Assembly: GCA_963798805.1 (NCBI GenBank) | Contig: CAWCVC010000016.1 | Coordinates: 1-64,000 of the forward strand | DNA length: 64,000 bases | From: CAVZCK01 sp963798805 | GTDB lineage: Bacteria; Pseudomonadota; Alphaproteobacteria; Rhizobiales; Rhodomicrobiaceae | Reading direction: 5' to 3' | Part shown: piece after piece, positions 9,182 to 18,328 of the stretch | How the letters are laid out: each line of letters starts with the position of its first letter | Position numbering within the stretch: position 1 is the first letter of the stretch | Notes under the pieces: model-generated | Database searches by the model: none | The model's input: the letters and a program-made list of their open reading frames with translations, nothing else | Told to the model about the DNA's origin: nothing | Position numbers and translations under genes: made by a program

Positions 9182-10647
9182 TCAGAGCCGGCCAGCTACT
9201 CGGCCATCACACCCGAGCCGCATCTCGCCCGGCAGATGCCTCCGCAGCAGTTGGGCTCGATCAGATTGGCAAATGATACGGGCACGAAGGCCACCTTCAG
9301 CTCGGTTCGAAAACCTAAGCTGGCCTCCATGCCTCTGAACCACGGACGAGGCGATCGCGAGCCCAAGACCGAATCCTCCGGTGTCTCGGCTTCTTGAGCC
9401 TTCGACGCGATAGAATGGTTCAAACACACGCGAGAGTTCGTCTTCAGGAATGCCGGGGCCATCATCGTCGATCGTGATCTCAACGGTATCGAGCGTGGAT
9501 TGGATCGCGGCCCGTGCCCGCTTACCATATTTCACCGCATTATCGAGCAGATTGGCGAGCGCGCGTTTCAAGGCGGCCGGCTGGCATTCATAGACAATCG
9601 GCTGCGCCGGCGCCATGCTGACGGGAGCGCCCATATCGACTGCATCGTCGATGACGCTGGCAAGGAGCACTGTGAGATCCGTTCGCCGGCGCGATTAGAT
9701 GCTGCCTCATCCCGCGCGAACCGCAGCGTTTCGGCAACCATGGCATCCATCTCTGCGATGATCGCCAGCGTCTTTTCCCCGCTTGGCCGCATCACCGACA
9801 TTCTCCGCGCGCAGCCGTAGGAGCGTCAGAGGATGCGCAAGTCATGAGAGATGGCGGCAAGCATGCGGGTCCGATCTTCCAGGAGACTGCGCAGCCGCGC
9901 CTGCATCCTGTTGAACGCCCGCGAAGCCTGCCGCATCTCGATTGTTCCCGTTTCCACCAGCGGGGGCACGTTCAAATCACCGCCGAGCCGCTCGGCTGCA
10001 GCCGAAAGTGACGCCAGCGGGGCGGTGACGCGGCGAACGACCCAGACGAGACGCCGAAAAGGATCGCGGCCATAAGAGCCATTGAGAAGGAACTGGCGTG
10101 GAAGCTAGGTCCGGTGGCCGGCACTGCTGTGGCGAATGACAGCCAATGTCCGTCCTGTAGCGGAACCGCTACCTGCAGATCGCGGAAGCTCCCGAAGGGC
10201 CGAAAAGGACCGAAACCATGCATCATCGGGCCGGGTCCCATCATCGGATGCCAACCTTCGAACACGGAGCTTACAGGTGTGATTAAAACGCGGGGTTGCC
10301 GATTGCCTTCAAGACCCAGCTGATTGACTAGAAAATCCCTGACCGCGCGGGCGATTGCGGGTCACCGTCAGCAGACGCGAGTGCAGGGGGCTCAATTGAC
10401 AGCGAGACGTGAAATGTCGGGTCGCTCAATGCAGCAGCGATTGCCCCCCGTCTTTCAGGCCGCGAATCCTCGACCAAGCGCGTGAGATTGGCGATCCGCT
10501 GCGCGGTCGCGAATCCACCAACGGCACGGACAACCTGTTTGCGGTCACTGCTATAGATCAGCGATCCGACCAAATGCGAGATCAGCAAACCAGCAAGCAG
10601 GACCAGGAGAGTTGTCCAAACAAGCTCTGAGGAAGAAGCCGACTCAT
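9182..10647 (-). pseudogene. EnvZ-like sensor histidine kinase, frameshifted
   Basis: Parts appear in order but in different frames. There is an N-terminal membrane segment and periplasmic region (QVVRAVGGFATAQRIANLTRLVED), then a Pro/Met/Gly-rich periplasmic stretch (GWHPMMGPGPMMHGFGP) and a second membrane segment. A HAMP-like linker follows with AAERLGGDLNVPPLVETG, then the H-box (MLAAISHDLR, around 9850). The ATPase domain carries ANLLDNAVKYGKRA (N box), DDGPGIPEDEL (G1) and GGFGLGLAIASSVVQRHGG (G2). Frame changes lie near 10330, 9970, 9830 and 9670. The ATG at 10645-10647 overlaps the stop of the response regulator gene, as usual for such operons. The Met-rich sensor region suggests envelope or metal stress, but this is inference. 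Confidence 0.8.
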
Positions 10648-11413
10648 TCGTGGTTTACCGCGGCTGTGAACATATAGCCGCCGCCCCATACCGTCTTGAT
10701 GATTTTCGGATCGCTGGGGTCGCGTCAGGCTTCTTACGAAACGGCTCACCTGCGTATCGATGCTGCGGTCGAGAGCAATGGAAGAGCGGCCACGCGCCAA
10801 ATCGAGAAGCTGGTCACGGCTAAGCACCCGTTGAGGCCGCTCCACGAAGCGATCAGCAAATCGTATTCTCCAGTGCTAAGAGAGAGCGTCACGCCATCCT
10901 TCCTGAACAGCTCGCGTGCGCCAGTATCGAGCACCCGCCGTTAAAGTGATACCGCCTGGCACGCTCAGCCACATTCACCACTTCTCTTTTCAGGGCTGCG
11001 GTTGAGAACGGCCTTGATTCGGGCAATCAGCTCCCCGGCTGCCAAAAGGTTTGGCCAGATAATCATCCGCTCCCATTTCAAGCCCGATGACCCGATCGAC
11101 CTCGTCGCCTTTGGCGGTCAGCATGATGATCGGAATACTCGAACCGGTCCGCAGTCCGCGACACAGCGAAGCCCGTCCTCTCCCGGCAACATCAGATCGA
11201 GTAGGATGAGATCGATCCGGTTATCGGCAAGCACGTTGCGCATGGAACGGCCATCCGTTGCCGTACTGACGCGAAACCCCTCTTTTGCTGAGCGCGTGCG
11301 ACACGGTCGCGAATTTCGCGGTGGTCATCCACGATCAGAATATGCGGTGCAATTTGTATCCGGTGACAACTGACCAGTACCTTAGGCTCGTTTATTCGAA
11401 TGTTTTCGGACAT
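10644..11413 (-). pseudogene. OmpR-family response regulator, frameshifted
   Basis: The start MSENIRINEPK leads into IAPHILIVDDHREIRDRVAR, the acidic pair of a receiver domain. Later pieces in other frames give the phospho-acceptor region (LLLDLMLPGED-like, near 11200), the receiver end (AAGELIARIKAVLNR, near 11020) and the winged-helix output domain (LSLSTGEYDLL near 10880; DTQVSRFVRSL near 10740; a GYMFTAAVNHE ending at 10644). At least three frame changes separate them. It is a dead partner of the kinase next to it. The pair reads away from the LTXXQ and Met-rich genes that it may once have controlled. Confidence 0.75.
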
Positions 11414-11790
11414 CCGCTCTGAATTGGAGCGCCATGATCGCCAGCTTCCGTCAAGTGATCGTGGAAAATGTCATTGTCAAGAAAACAACTCGAAATTCTT
11501 TGCCTACCAAGCTCAATCGCATCACGGTCCCAATGCGCACCATCTTTATGTATAAAGATAATCCCCAATTCAACTCGACTAAAATCCGGCGCCAGACACA
11601 CTTGTAGATAATGTCAGTCGGCCTGAAACACTTTGCGGGGAACCCGCGCCTTTCCAATGACACCAGCTACAGAGTTCCTGTCGCCGGAAGTTCTGAAATA
11701 TAGCGATGGAGAAAGCCTCGCCCGAGGGCGGCGTTGCGAAATGCCGGACAGCGCAACGTTGGCCAGCGGCATACGCGCTGGCAGAAATGA
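11414..11790. other. divergent intergenic stretch, no supported gene
   Basis: Lies between the response regulator remnant (leftward) and the LTXXQ gene (rightward). It is more AT-rich than its surroundings. Open frames on the minus strand (for example 11451-11663) have no recognisable domain. Promoters for both sides are expected here, but I see no convincing -35/-10 pair. Confidence 0.4.
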
Positions 11791-12288
11791 TTGCCGATGG
11801 GCCGGGGGGCTTTCTGGCATTGCTGTTTATGCGCGGGATGGGGCTGGGCGGCGCAGGGCCTGGGCGGTATGGGGCCGGGGATGATGGGAATGGGTCCGGG
11901 CATGATGCATGGAGGTCCCGGCTTCGCCTTCGGCGATGCGGAGCAGCTTGACACTCTGAAGAAAGAGCTTGCTATTGCACAGGCTCAGGAGCCGGCATGG
12001 GTCAAATACACCACAGCGCTCAAAGATGCTGCGGCGGCGATGAAGACGGCGCGCGAGAGCATTGATTCGGGCAGCATCAGTGGGATGACGCCGCAGGATC
12101 GCTTCGCATTTATGAGCAAAATGCGGGAGCAAGGGCAGAAGCAATTCGACACCGTGAAAACGGCTGCGGACGAGCTTCTTGCGACGCTCGACGATGCCCA
12201 GAAGATCAAGGCCAAGGAGGTCCTGCCCGGGCTCGCATTCGGCCCCGGATTCATGCGCGGAGCCAACATGGCTGAACCACAGCGCTAG
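11791..12288 (+). CDS. Spy/CpxP-like LTXXQ periplasmic protein, N-terminus doubtful
   Basis: The core, from AEQLDTLKKELAIAQAQEPA to the end, is helical and matches the LTXXQ/Spy group of periplasmic stress proteins, with a TPQDRFAFMSKMREQGQKQF segment and a DAQKIKAKEVLPG helix. Before it is a Met/Gly-rich run (GMGPGMMGMGPGMMHGGPG) like those in copper- or envelope-stress proteins. No normal signal peptide precedes this. The frame upstream reads Trp/Cys-rich sequence, while a hydrophobic stretch appears in another frame (near 11815), so a frameshift has probably separated the export signal from the body. The TTG at 11791 is only the start of the open frame. Confidence 0.6.
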   Translation: MPMGRGAFWHCCLCAGWGWAAQGLGGMGPGMMGMGPGMMHGGPGFAFGDAEQLDTLKKELAIAQAQEPAWVKYTTALKDAAAAMKTARESIDSGSISGMTPQDRFAFMSKMREQGQKQFDTVKTAADELLATLDDAQKIKAKEVLPGLAFGPGFMRGANMAEPQR

Positions 12289-12424
12289 TCTCGAACTGAA
12301 CGACAGGCTGGAGTCCAGTCCTTCGCGCATCCCACTCCTCTGGACGCCTTCGCCTCAGAGGGGTGGTTTGCGGTTACACGTGTTCCACCTCAGCCCTCGA
12401 TCTGCGAAGCACCGCCCCTTTGTT

Positions 12425-12439
12425 TGACATGATTTGTCA
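12425..12439. promoter_or_regulatory. palindrome TGACA-N5-TGTCA upstream of the Met-rich gene
   Basis: A perfect 5-bp inverted repeat with a 5-bp spacer, 100 bp before the next start codon. The overlapping TTGACA could serve as a -35, but no good -10 stands at the right distance. It may be an operator; the binding protein is unknown. Confidence 0.3.
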
Positions 12440-12539
12440 CAAATCGGCAGTTGTCGGAAAAACTCTGGCGAAAGGTTCGAGCTTCCATGGCTCTGGGGCG
12501 ATGGAGCGACCATCGCTCAAACAGCAATTGGAGCCTTTT

Positions 12540-13193
12540 ATGAAGATTTAGACCAAACGGATCGGTCTCGGCCTCGCGTTAGTTCTCGCTATCGGCGCCG
12601 GCACATATGCTTTCACGGCATCGTCGCAGGATGGCCGGAGCGGGTTCGGCCCGCCGTTCATGCGTCACGGGATGGGAATACGGCCCGGCATGATGGGTAT
12701 GGGCCACGACTCGGCAACCATGGCGCAAATGCGGGACGTTCATGCTTTACTCGCCAATCATGACCGCATCACACGCACGGTCACAAACCTGCCGAATGGT
12801 ATCCGTACCGTTACGGAGTTCGATGATCCACAGGTCGCGGCGCTTGTAAAGACCCACGTCGCGGCCATGGGGAAACGGGTACGAGCCGGAGACGATCCAG
12901 GCTTGCCGATCGAGAGCCCGGCCCTGCACGCAATTTTCCGGGACAAGGATAAGATCAACACGACCTATGAGACGACTGCGAACGGTATCGTCGTCGTTCA
13001 AACATCGGATGATGCGACAACCGTCGCCGAATTGCAAAAACACGCCTCGGAAGTGACCGATTTGGTCAAGGGTGGCATGGTGGCCCTCCACACCGCGATG
13101 ATGCGGAACAACGGCGGCATGATAGGCCGCATGATGCACGGCCCGATGATGCATGGCGGGCCAGACGGGAACATGGTGCCGAGCTCGCGCTAG
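12540..13193 (+). pseudogene. exported Met/His-rich protein with an amber codon at position 4
   Basis: From the ATG at 12540 the frame reads M-K-I-stop-T-K-R-I, then straight into a normal signal peptide (LGLALVLAIGAGTYAFTAS) and the mature protein with no further break. The mature part has a Met-rich N-terminus (MGIRPGMMGMGH), then RDVHALLANHDRITRTVTNLPNGIRTVTE, and ends with MIGRMMHGPMMHGG. Homologues that I recall in rhizobia are conserved hypothetical periplasmic proteins, perhaps metal-binding. The TAG at 12549-12551 should end translation after three residues. The next in-frame ATG (12660) would skip the signal peptide. It may be a fresh nonsense mutation or depend on suppression. Confidence 0.65.
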
Positions 13194-13371
13194 AGGCTTC
13201 CGTTGCGATGGGATCGGGCGCTATCCGTTTGTTTGAGCGTCATCCCTTCGCAAAACCGGTGCTCACTTTTGCAGATCATTCTCCAGAAAAAATGCGCCGC
13301 TCGGCTTTGTGGGCGGCGCACCGTTGAAACCAAGTGGCAAGCGTGCAAAAACCGGCTTAAAGGAAAATCCA

Positions 13372-13818
13372 ATGCGATTTTTGAGTGGGATAATCGCGGC
13401 AATTCTGCTGACAGCCACGACCGGCATCAGTCGCGCCGAGGATGGGCGCGAGCCGGTGCGTCTGCCGGAGCCCATGCAAGAGCACATGCTCGGTAACATG
13501 CGTGATCACCTCGCCACTTTGAATGAAATCATCGGAATGATCGCCGACAGCAAGCTCGATGATGCTGCAAAGCTTGCCGAGCAAAGGCTTGGAATGAGCT
13601 CGCTCGGCCTTCACGGCGCTGCTCATATGGCACCGTTCATGCCAAAGCCGATGCAGGACATCGGAACCAGCATGCACCATGCAGCCAGCCGTCTGGCCAT
13701 CGTCTTGCAGGATAGTTCGGTGTCGCCATCCTTGGAGACAATGCGCGATGTCGATCGCGCCCTCCACGAGGTGACGACCGCCTGCACGGCCTGCCATGCA
13801 AGCTACCGAATTCGCTGA
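13372..13818 (+). CDS. class II c-type cytochrome-like periplasmic protein
   Basis: A 148-residue protein with a signal peptide (residues 1-23, ending GISRAED) and a helical body. The only heme-binding motif, CTACH, sits close to the C-terminus and is followed by ASYRIR. A C-terminal CxxCHxxYR is the pattern of class II cytochromes (cytochrome c' and c-556), which are four-helix bundles. The ATG at 13372 is preceded by AAAGGAAAA and directly starts the signal peptide. Its mature part is unusually rich in Met and His (for example MQEHMLGNMRDH), like its neighbours. The gene is intact although most around it are broken. Role inferred: periplasmic electron or gas-ligand carrier, perhaps in metal or redox stress. 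Confidence 0.7.
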   Translation: MRFLSGIIAAILLTATTGISRAEDGREPVRLPEPMQEHMLGNMRDHLATLNEIIGMIADSKLDDAAKLAEQRLGMSSLGLHGAAHMAPFMPKPMQDIGTSMHHAASRLAIVLQDSSVSPSLETMRDVDRALHEVTTACTACHASYRIR

Positions 13819-13827
13819 GCGGAACTC

Positions 13828-13974
13828 GTGGACTCCGTCCCGCCGCTCATCCTCGATCTGGTCTATGGGGCGGCGATCGGTGGTGCGCTTAGGCTAACCG
13901 GCACAGGTGGATCAAATTTGGCTGTGCCGACGCTGGTCTATCTCGTCGGCGAAGACGTCCACACCTCATGGTAG
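13828..13974 (+). pseudogene. N-terminal fragment of a TSUP (TauE/SafE) permease
   Basis: Forty-eight codons from a GTG at 13828. They include DLVYGAAIGGALRLTGTGGSN and VPTLVYLVGEDVHTS, closely parallel to the first residues of the intact TSUP permease at 22033-22800 (LGYGAAIGAALGLTGTGG...). The frame ends at a stop after TSW, where the intact copy goes on with IGTSLAVVGG. No rest of the gene is found, so this is a truncated paralogue. Confidence 0.65.
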
Positions 13975-14014
13975 ATGAGGGTTGCTTCTGGTGAATTGCT
14001 TTTGCAAGGAGTTT

Positions 14015-14425
14015 TCAAGCTCTTTGGGCCCGAACAATCTTGCCGTCTAGCTTCGTGGCTGCCGCGACCGTGTTGAATATCGTCCCATATTTGCGGACAT
14101 TGTGATGCAACAAATCGAGACGACGATCATCCTCGTCCGTGTCCACGATCAATTCGTAAGTCACTGAGGACACGAAGGGCGGGCTGTCCTGGCGGATGCC
14201 GTGAAGCCTTACCTCGACGCCGCGAAAGTTGAAATGGTTCATCGGCGCAACACGTTCGATGCCTTTGATCATGCAAGCCGCAATCGCGGCGAGTAGAAGT
14301 TCCGCGGGATTGAACGCGTCCGGCCTGCCATTCACGCCGGTATCGCGGTTGATCTCGGCATCCTTGCAGCGCGCCAAGCTGCCGTGGGAATCCTGCCATT
14401 TGGCAACGACATCGTATTCAAGCAT
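14015..14425 (-). CDS. OsmC-family protein
   Basis: A 136-residue OsmC/Ohr-fold protein. It starts MLEYDVVAKWQDSHGSL and has the family's central DAFNPAELLLAAIAACMIKGIE, with a Cys in the helix where OsmC/Ohr proteins carry a peroxidatic Cys. OsmC proteins reduce organic hydroperoxides, and some have other, unknown roles. AGAGGAAG stands about ten bases before this ATG, so the protein can start here by itself. The frame is also open upstream into the ABC ATPase, so a fused product is formally possible. It is the last gene of a broken exporter operon. Confidence 0.75.
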   Translation of the reverse strand: MLEYDVVAKWQDSHGSLARCKDAEINRDTGVNGRPDAFNPAELLLAAIAACMIKGIERVAPMNHFNFRGVEVRLHGIRQDSPPFVSSVTYELIVDTDEDDRRLDLLHHNVRKYGTIFNTVAAATKLDGKIVRAQRA

Positions 14426-14427
14426 TG

Positions 14428-15208
14428 GAAAAGGTCTTCCTCTTTGGTCCGAGCGAACGTCAACTTGCAGGAGCAAGCGGGGCCGCCGCTTCAGCCTTGA
14501 CGCCAGCCGCGCCCCATTTTCAAGCCGGCCATCGCGGAGCCGGAAAATATGGTCGAAACGGTCCAGAATCATCTCGTCATGTGTGACGACGATGATCGCG
14601 GCACTTTGATCGACGGCAATTCGGCGCAACAGATCCATCACGATCCGGCCGCGCTGCGTGTCGAGCGGCGCTGTTGGCTCATCGGCGAGAATGATACGCG
14701 GCCGGTTGGCGAGCGCGCGGGCGATCGCTACCCGCTGCGCCTCGCCGCCAGAGAGCTGGGCAGGCATCGCATGCTTGCGGTGGCCAACATCGAGATAGTT
14801 GAGTAGCTCGACGGAGCGGCGGCGGGCCGCCGCGGAACTGTAGCCGGCGAGATCGAGCACCACGGCAACATTGTCGGTGCCGTCGAGAAACGGCAGCAGA
14901 TTGGGAAACTGGAAAATAAAGCCGATCTTGTCGAGCCGCAGCCGGCGCAAATCGGCCTTGAGCCAATGGTCGTCATAGACGACCTCGCCGTCGAGCGTCA
15001 GACGGCCGCCGCTCGGCTCCATGAATGCAGGCGATGCAATTGAGCAGCGTGGTCTTACCGGAGCCGCTCGGCCCCATCAGCCCAACGACCTGACCCGGAT
15101 AGACCTCCATATTGATGTCGATGAGCGCATCGACCCGCGCGGTCCTCTTGCCAAAATGCTTGGAGAGATGCTCGACGCGCACGATGGTTGGCTTTCGCGG
15201 TCAGCCAT
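14428..15208 (-). pseudogene. MacB/LolD-type ABC ATPase, frameshifted
   Basis: The ATG at 15208 (MADRESQP) lies after GGGAGG. One frame change near 15185 leads to VRVEHLSKHFG and the Walker A GPSGSGKTTLLN. A second near 15025 (one extra base after TTGCATCGCC) leads to EPSGGRLTLDGE, the Q-loop (FIFQFPNLLPF), the signature LSGGEAQRVAIARAL, Walker B RIILADEPTAPLD and the switch His (VVTHDE). All motifs of a MacB/LolD-like ATPase exist, but not in one frame. The stop normally expected after RDGRLE is absent, so the frame runs into the OsmC gene. It would have powered the permease beside it. Confidence 0.8.
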
Positions 15209-16357
15209 GGCGCTACCTCCCGCCGCCAGCGCTTCCGCCGGGTCGATCTTGAGCGCGAGCCGAATGCCGAGCGTGCTGGCCACCAGGCAGACGACGATGG
15301 TGATGACGAAGACGATCGCGACGCTGGTCGGATCAAGCACGAGCCGGCGCGGAAAGTAGGGCTGGAAGATAAGCACGAGCGCTAAGCCGGTAAAATAGCC
15401 GAACAATCCCATCGACAGCGCCTGCTGAACGATGAGGCCGATGATGGTCCGATCCGGCGCGCCGATGAATTTGAGCGTGGCGATCGATCGCACCTTGTCC
15501 ATGGTCAAAGTGTAGATGATCAGGGCGATGATCACCGCCGACACGATGACCAGGAGAACCATGATCATCATCTGCTGGCTGCGTGCTTTCTCGATGACGA
15601 ATTTGCTGAGCAGCGTTTCTTGCTGCGCCTGGGTGAGCGTGGTGAGGTGTTTCCAACGCGACAGCGCTCCCGCGACCTCGCTGATCGCGACGTAGGGCGA
15701 CACCTTGGCGATGACCGCGTTGATCTGGTCGCTCCCCTCCGCCGTCCCTCCGCGCGCGGCCTCGCGCCGCTCCGCCGGAGGCGCAAGCTCGAACTGCAGC
15801 GCTTGCGCATCACGCAGAGTAATGTAGCCGACGGGATCGCCGGATGATGTGAGTTCGTTGCGCATCAGGCCGACCACGGTGAATTTGTGACCATGGGTGC
15901 CCAGCGGAACGTCCTGACCGAGTGCAAGATGTGCTGAGCGGTCGACGATCATTTCATAATGGCTGCGCTGGATGTCGCGTCCGGCTACGAGTTTATGAGG
16001 GCCACCGGGCCGGCCTGGCTCGAAGCCGATCAGGAACAGACGGAGCGGCTTGCCGTTGAGTTCAGTTTGCACTGATTGATAGGTGACGGCGCCGGCGCGT
16101 TGCACCCCGTAGACGCGGCTGACCAGTTCGCGCGTGTCGCCGGGGATACGTGAGGATTCGGCGAACGGCCCATTGGTGCCGGCCTCGATGACCCAGAGGT
16201 CGGCGTTGGCCGCGCGGGCCTGCCGCAGCGCGTCATCGATCAGACCGCCATAGACGCCTGTGATCATGATCACAATGCCAAGCAGCAAGCTCAGCCCGAA
16301 ATTGGTTAGCACGAAGCGCAGAAGATTGTGCTTGATGTCCCGGTAGGCCAGAATCAT
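15077..16357 (-). CDS. MacB/DevC-like ABC transporter permease
   Basis: A FtsX/MacB-type permease. There is one membrane helix near the N-terminus (residues 15-38, LTNFGLSLLLGIVIMITGVYGG) and a large periplasmic domain (about 40-265). Three more helices follow (about 268-292, 315-340 and 355-380), the usual 1+3 layout. The conserved end is near residue 392 (KIDPAEAL). Beyond it the frame runs through the start of the ATPase gene in a different frame, so the last 35 or so residues are probably an artefact of a small indel near 15215. The ATG overlaps the stop of the HlyD-like gene (ATGA). The partner subunits are broken, so the transporter is unlikely to work. Confidence 0.8.
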   Translation of the reverse strand: MILAYRDIKHNLLRFVLTNFGLSLLLGIVIMITGVYGGLIDDALRQARAANADLWVIEAGTNGPFAESSRIPGDTRELVSRVYGVQRAGAVTYQSVQTELNGKPLRLFLIGFEPGRPGGPHKLVAGRDIQRSHYEMIVDRSAHLALGQDVPLGTHGHKFTVVGLMRNELTSSGDPVGYITLRDAQALQFELAPPAERREAARGGTAEGSDQINAVIAKVSPYVAISEVAGALSRWKHLTTLTQAQQETLLSKFVIEKARSQQMMIMVLLVIVSAVIIALIIYTLTMDKVRSIATLKFIGAPDRTIIGLIVQQALSMGLFGYFTGLALVLIFQPYFPRRLVLDPTSVAIVFVITIVVCLVASTLGIRLALKIDPAEALAAGGSAMADRESQPSCASSISPSILARGPRGSMRSSTSIWRSIRVRSLG

Positions 16358-17584
16358 TGACTTGGCCCTTCGGCGGTTTGGCTCGCGGTCTTTCCCATGA
16401 CCTTCGCGGCCCGGCCGACACGCATTCCGCTACCTGATTGCACGATGACCGCCCCGTCGCCCGGCGCGCCGCCGGTGATTTCAAAGCGACCATCGAGCAA
16501 CCGATGTCCGAGCGTCACCTCGCGCCGTTGCAGCCGCCCGCCCTCGACTGTCCACACCGTTCCGCGATTTTCTGCTAAGCCCCTCGATCGCCGCTTCCGG
16601 AACCAGCAGCGCCTGCGGTAGCCGTGTCGTCGTCACATAGACCTCGGCTTGCTCGCCGAGGCTGAAATCATCCGGCAAGCGGTCGAAGGTGATCTCGACC
16701 CGGCGCTCCTCGTTGACGCGATCGCTTTCCGGCTCGATCCGGGCAACCTGCGCTCGAAACCGCTGGGTAGGGCGCGATCGCAGAACGATTTCGGCCGATT
16801 TGCCCACCTTATCTCACCCGCCTTGCTTTCATCAATATAGGCGAGCACCCAGACGGATTTCGGATCGATCAGCGTGAACACGGGCTCGCCGGCGCCGAGG
16901 GCCGAGCCGAGTTCCTTCTGGCCGCGCCGTCACCATGGCGTCATAAGGAGTCGTTCAGCGTAATCAAAATCGAGGTGGATGAACCTTAGCCCCCGCCCCC
17001 GGGCGTTGGCACCGCCTATCGCCTGCTGCGCTCTACGCGCGATACATCGCGGTACGAGAGATGCTATTCCGCGAACGCCAACCGCTTTGTGCTGCCTGGG
17101 CCGTTTCAGCTGTCTCTATCGAGGCCGAATCGCTCTGCACCAGCGTCTGCCGCGTCGAACATCAACTCGCCCCCGGCGTTCGCGCAATCGGCCTTGGCCT
17201 CTTCAATGCTCGCTCTCGTTCGTTCCAGATCGGCCTCCTGCCTGCCGCACTGCCCGTTCGCCTCGGCGAGGCTGCGCGCTCTGTCCACGGTCATCAAGGC
17301 GGGCTATGACGACGCCCTGGCGCGCGCTCAGGCGGTCGCCAACATCTGCGCGCAGATCGACGAGTACGCCGCAGATCTTGCACCCGACTGCGAGGTCATC
17401 GAGCTTCGACCGCGCCGAGCCCGAAGACCTGCACATGCACATTCTGCTGAAAGATCAGGGCTTCAACTTTGATAGGGCGGAGAAGCAAACTCCAGGCGCC
17501 GAAGGCAAGCCCGGCGCCGATTGCGCCTACAATTGCAAAAAGGATAATGCGTCTTGATGTCATGACAGACTTCCAGGCCTTCAT
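16354..17584 (-). pseudogene. HlyD/MacA-type membrane fusion protein, multiply frameshifted
   Basis: The N-terminus (MTSRRIILFAIVGAIGAGLAFGAW, with one membrane helix, then VHVQVFGLGAVEAR) starts at 17584 or 17563. The coiled-coil hairpin region follows in changing frames (about 17400-16950). The barrel part is found in 16881-16800 (TLIDPKSVWVLAYIDESKAGEI) and 16807-16600 (RVEITFDRLPDDFSLGEQAEVYV). The membrane-proximal end is in yet another frame (RREVTLGHRLLDGRFEITGG, to 16354). At least four frame changes are needed. It is the periplasmic adaptor of the exporter operon adaptor-permease-ATPase-OsmC. Confidence 0.75.
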
Positions 17585-17787
17585 TCGCTGCCCGCTCAAT
17601 GCAGCTAAGATCATACGCGCAAGCCGCGCTGCAGCGTTGATGTGGGTCAAACGGCATTTCAGGCATATGAAAAATTGGCGGCGAGAGGCAGCCCAGCGGG
17701 TGATTTCAGCGGGGGGATGACCTGCTCCACGGATAGGTTTAGGTATCCAGTTGGCGTCTTATCCCTGGATTGCAGCCGGCCCGCCGA

Positions 17788-17898
17788 TCATTTCCACAAT
17801 GCTAAAACGGCGAGCACTACCAAAATTAGACCAGGAGCCCAAAACGGAGGCCGCGTGTACCCTGGCCGGTTGCAATGCTGCTGAACCGCATCCGTCAT
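17788..17898 (-). CDS. 36-residue single-span membrane peptide
   Basis: A short frame: MTDAVQQHCNRPGYTRPPF followed by a hydrophobic helix (GLILVVLAVLALW) and a Lys before the stop. Its layout (M-T/A-D, polar His-containing stretch, RP-x-Y-x-RP, then a membrane helix) matches the N-termini of the two proteins at 20814 and 21426 (MTDVAQPHHARPWYKRPL... and MADAVHHHCTRPWYLRPPV...). It may be a real small protein of the same family or the surviving front of a truncated third copy. No clear ribosome binding site precedes it. Confidence 0.45.
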   Translation of the reverse strand: MTDAVQQHCNRPGYTRPPFWAPGLILVVLAVLALWK

Positions 17899-18246
17899 CG
17901 CGCCCTCTCGTCGTTGCGCCGCATTTGCTAGGCTCAGCTTCAGCCACATCAGAGCTCTTCCGGCTACCTCTGCCTCCGAGGAGCTAACCGATCACGTGCA
18001 TTAAGGCCGAAATCGCGTGCCAGGATCTTAACGATGGGCCATAACATAATCACATCGTCGGCATTCTGATTTCGTTCACCTTGCCGGCCTTCGTGGTGGC
18101 CGTCGGTCTGCATGCGCTGTTTGGCCCAGCCTGCGTCATCGCCAGCACTGTGACTTGCGCATTGGTAGCCTTAGCGAAGATGTCGCTGCATCATGGAATT
18201 TTCGACTGGGGCGACGTCCACAATCGTGCGGAATCCCGCATGGGTC
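17899..18246. other. intergenic stretch with an open frame of unknown value
   Basis: A plus-strand open frame (18081-18347) begins with a hydrophobic helix (MPAFVVAVGLHALFGPACVIAS...), but its second half has random composition and crosses the FixK-type box and promoter at 18247-18291. I take it as a relic or chance frame. Confidence 0.35.
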
Positions 18247-18260
18247 TTGATTTACGTCAA
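18247..18260. promoter_or_regulatory. FixK/FNR-type box upstream of the P3A-type ATPase
   Basis: TTGATTTACGTCAA fits TTGA-N6-TCAA. A -10-like TTATAT (18286-18291) lies about 34 bp from the box centre, close to the class II FNR/FixK spacing, and the ATPase start is 60-70 bp downstream. Two further boxes with similar spacing precede other genes in this block. Confidence 0.6.
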
Positions 18261-18328
18261 ACCAGCTTCCCGCTTTGTGGCCCCCTTATATCCGATGACT
18301 TCTTCCCAGTGGCATTGGGATGGTTTGC

